DNA of 5,713 nt from contig NZ_CAJUBK010000096.1 in NCBI RefSeq assembly GCF_910584465.1, positions 1 to 5,713 of the forward strand. Reading direction: 5' to 3'. Origin of the DNA: an uncultured Oscillibacter sp. GTDB lineage: Bacteria; Bacillota; Clostridia; Oscillospirales; Oscillospiraceae. The notes under the pieces are model-generated. The model did not search any database. It was not told the origin of the DNA and was given only the letters and a program-made list of their open reading frames with translations. Position numbers and translations under genes: made by a program. Shown here piece by piece: positions 5,649 through 5,713 of this stretch (positions within the stretch are counted from its first letter, which is position 1; every line of letters starts with the position of its first letter).

Positions 5649-5713
5649 GAAAAAAGGAGGAGGGCCGATCCGACGGGAAGGGAGAGTGTGTGCGGGAGAC
5701 CCAGGAAGGGTCT
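5649..5713. other. Right-edge segment with no supported gene
   Basis: It contains an A-run followed by GGAGGAGGG (about 5656-5664) and a second purine-rich stretch before GTG codons near 5687-5692. One of these could start a gene that continues past the edge, but fewer than 10 codons are visible and nothing recognisable can be read, so no CDS is called. Confidence 0.4.

Noticed and set aside
1..5713. Search for CRISPR arrays, tRNA/rRNA genes, insertion sequences and attachment sites
   Set aside because: No regularly spaced identical repeats, no tRNA-like cloverleaf, no transposase or terminal inverted repeats were seen. The repeats in the surface gene are protein-level and diverged.

Overview
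The window carries three genes from a GC-rich bacterium, most likely a Gram-positive Clostridia member. A gut Oscillospiraceae type (Flavonifractor/Oscillibacter/Intestinimonas-like) is my best guess. The reasons are strongly GC-biased coding sequence, strong AGGAGG-type ribosome binding sites, a sigma-A type promoter, and an exported protein with C-terminal S-layer homology (SLH) modules and N-terminal CxxCG modules of the kind seen in gut clostridia. This placement is inference from sequence style, not from a marker-gene comparison.

Layout. Positions 1-238 (minus strand) hold the N-terminus of a MATE-family efflux transporter that runs off the left edge. Positions 239-461 are a GC-rich spacer with an intrinsic terminator hairpin (275-306). 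Positions 462-1586 (minus) are a complete prfB, peptide chain release factor 2. A near-consensus promoter (TTTACA-17-TATAAT, 1628-1656) drives it. Positions 1587-1839 are a lower-GC divergent intergenic region. Positions 1840-5601 (plus) encode a 1253-residue exported cell-wall-associated protein: signal peptide, Cys/His-rich CxxC segment, seven tandem ~125-residue beta-type repeats, then three SLH modules. A 14-bp perfect hairpin (5613-5643) follows it. The last ~60 bases hold no gene I can support.

The genes do not form one pathway. prfB is housekeeping, the transporter lies downstream of it behind a terminator, and the surface protein is a divergently transcribed single gene. The points most worth a second look are in the surface protein. 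Its seven repeats change almost steadily from highly charged (about 38% D/E/K/R) at the N-terminal end to nearly uncharged (about 4%) next to the wall anchor. It also has a possible metal-binding or disulfide-forming Cys/His segment outside the cell. In addition, prfB has an in-frame CTGGAC where many bacteria carry the autoregulatory CTTTGAC frameshift site.
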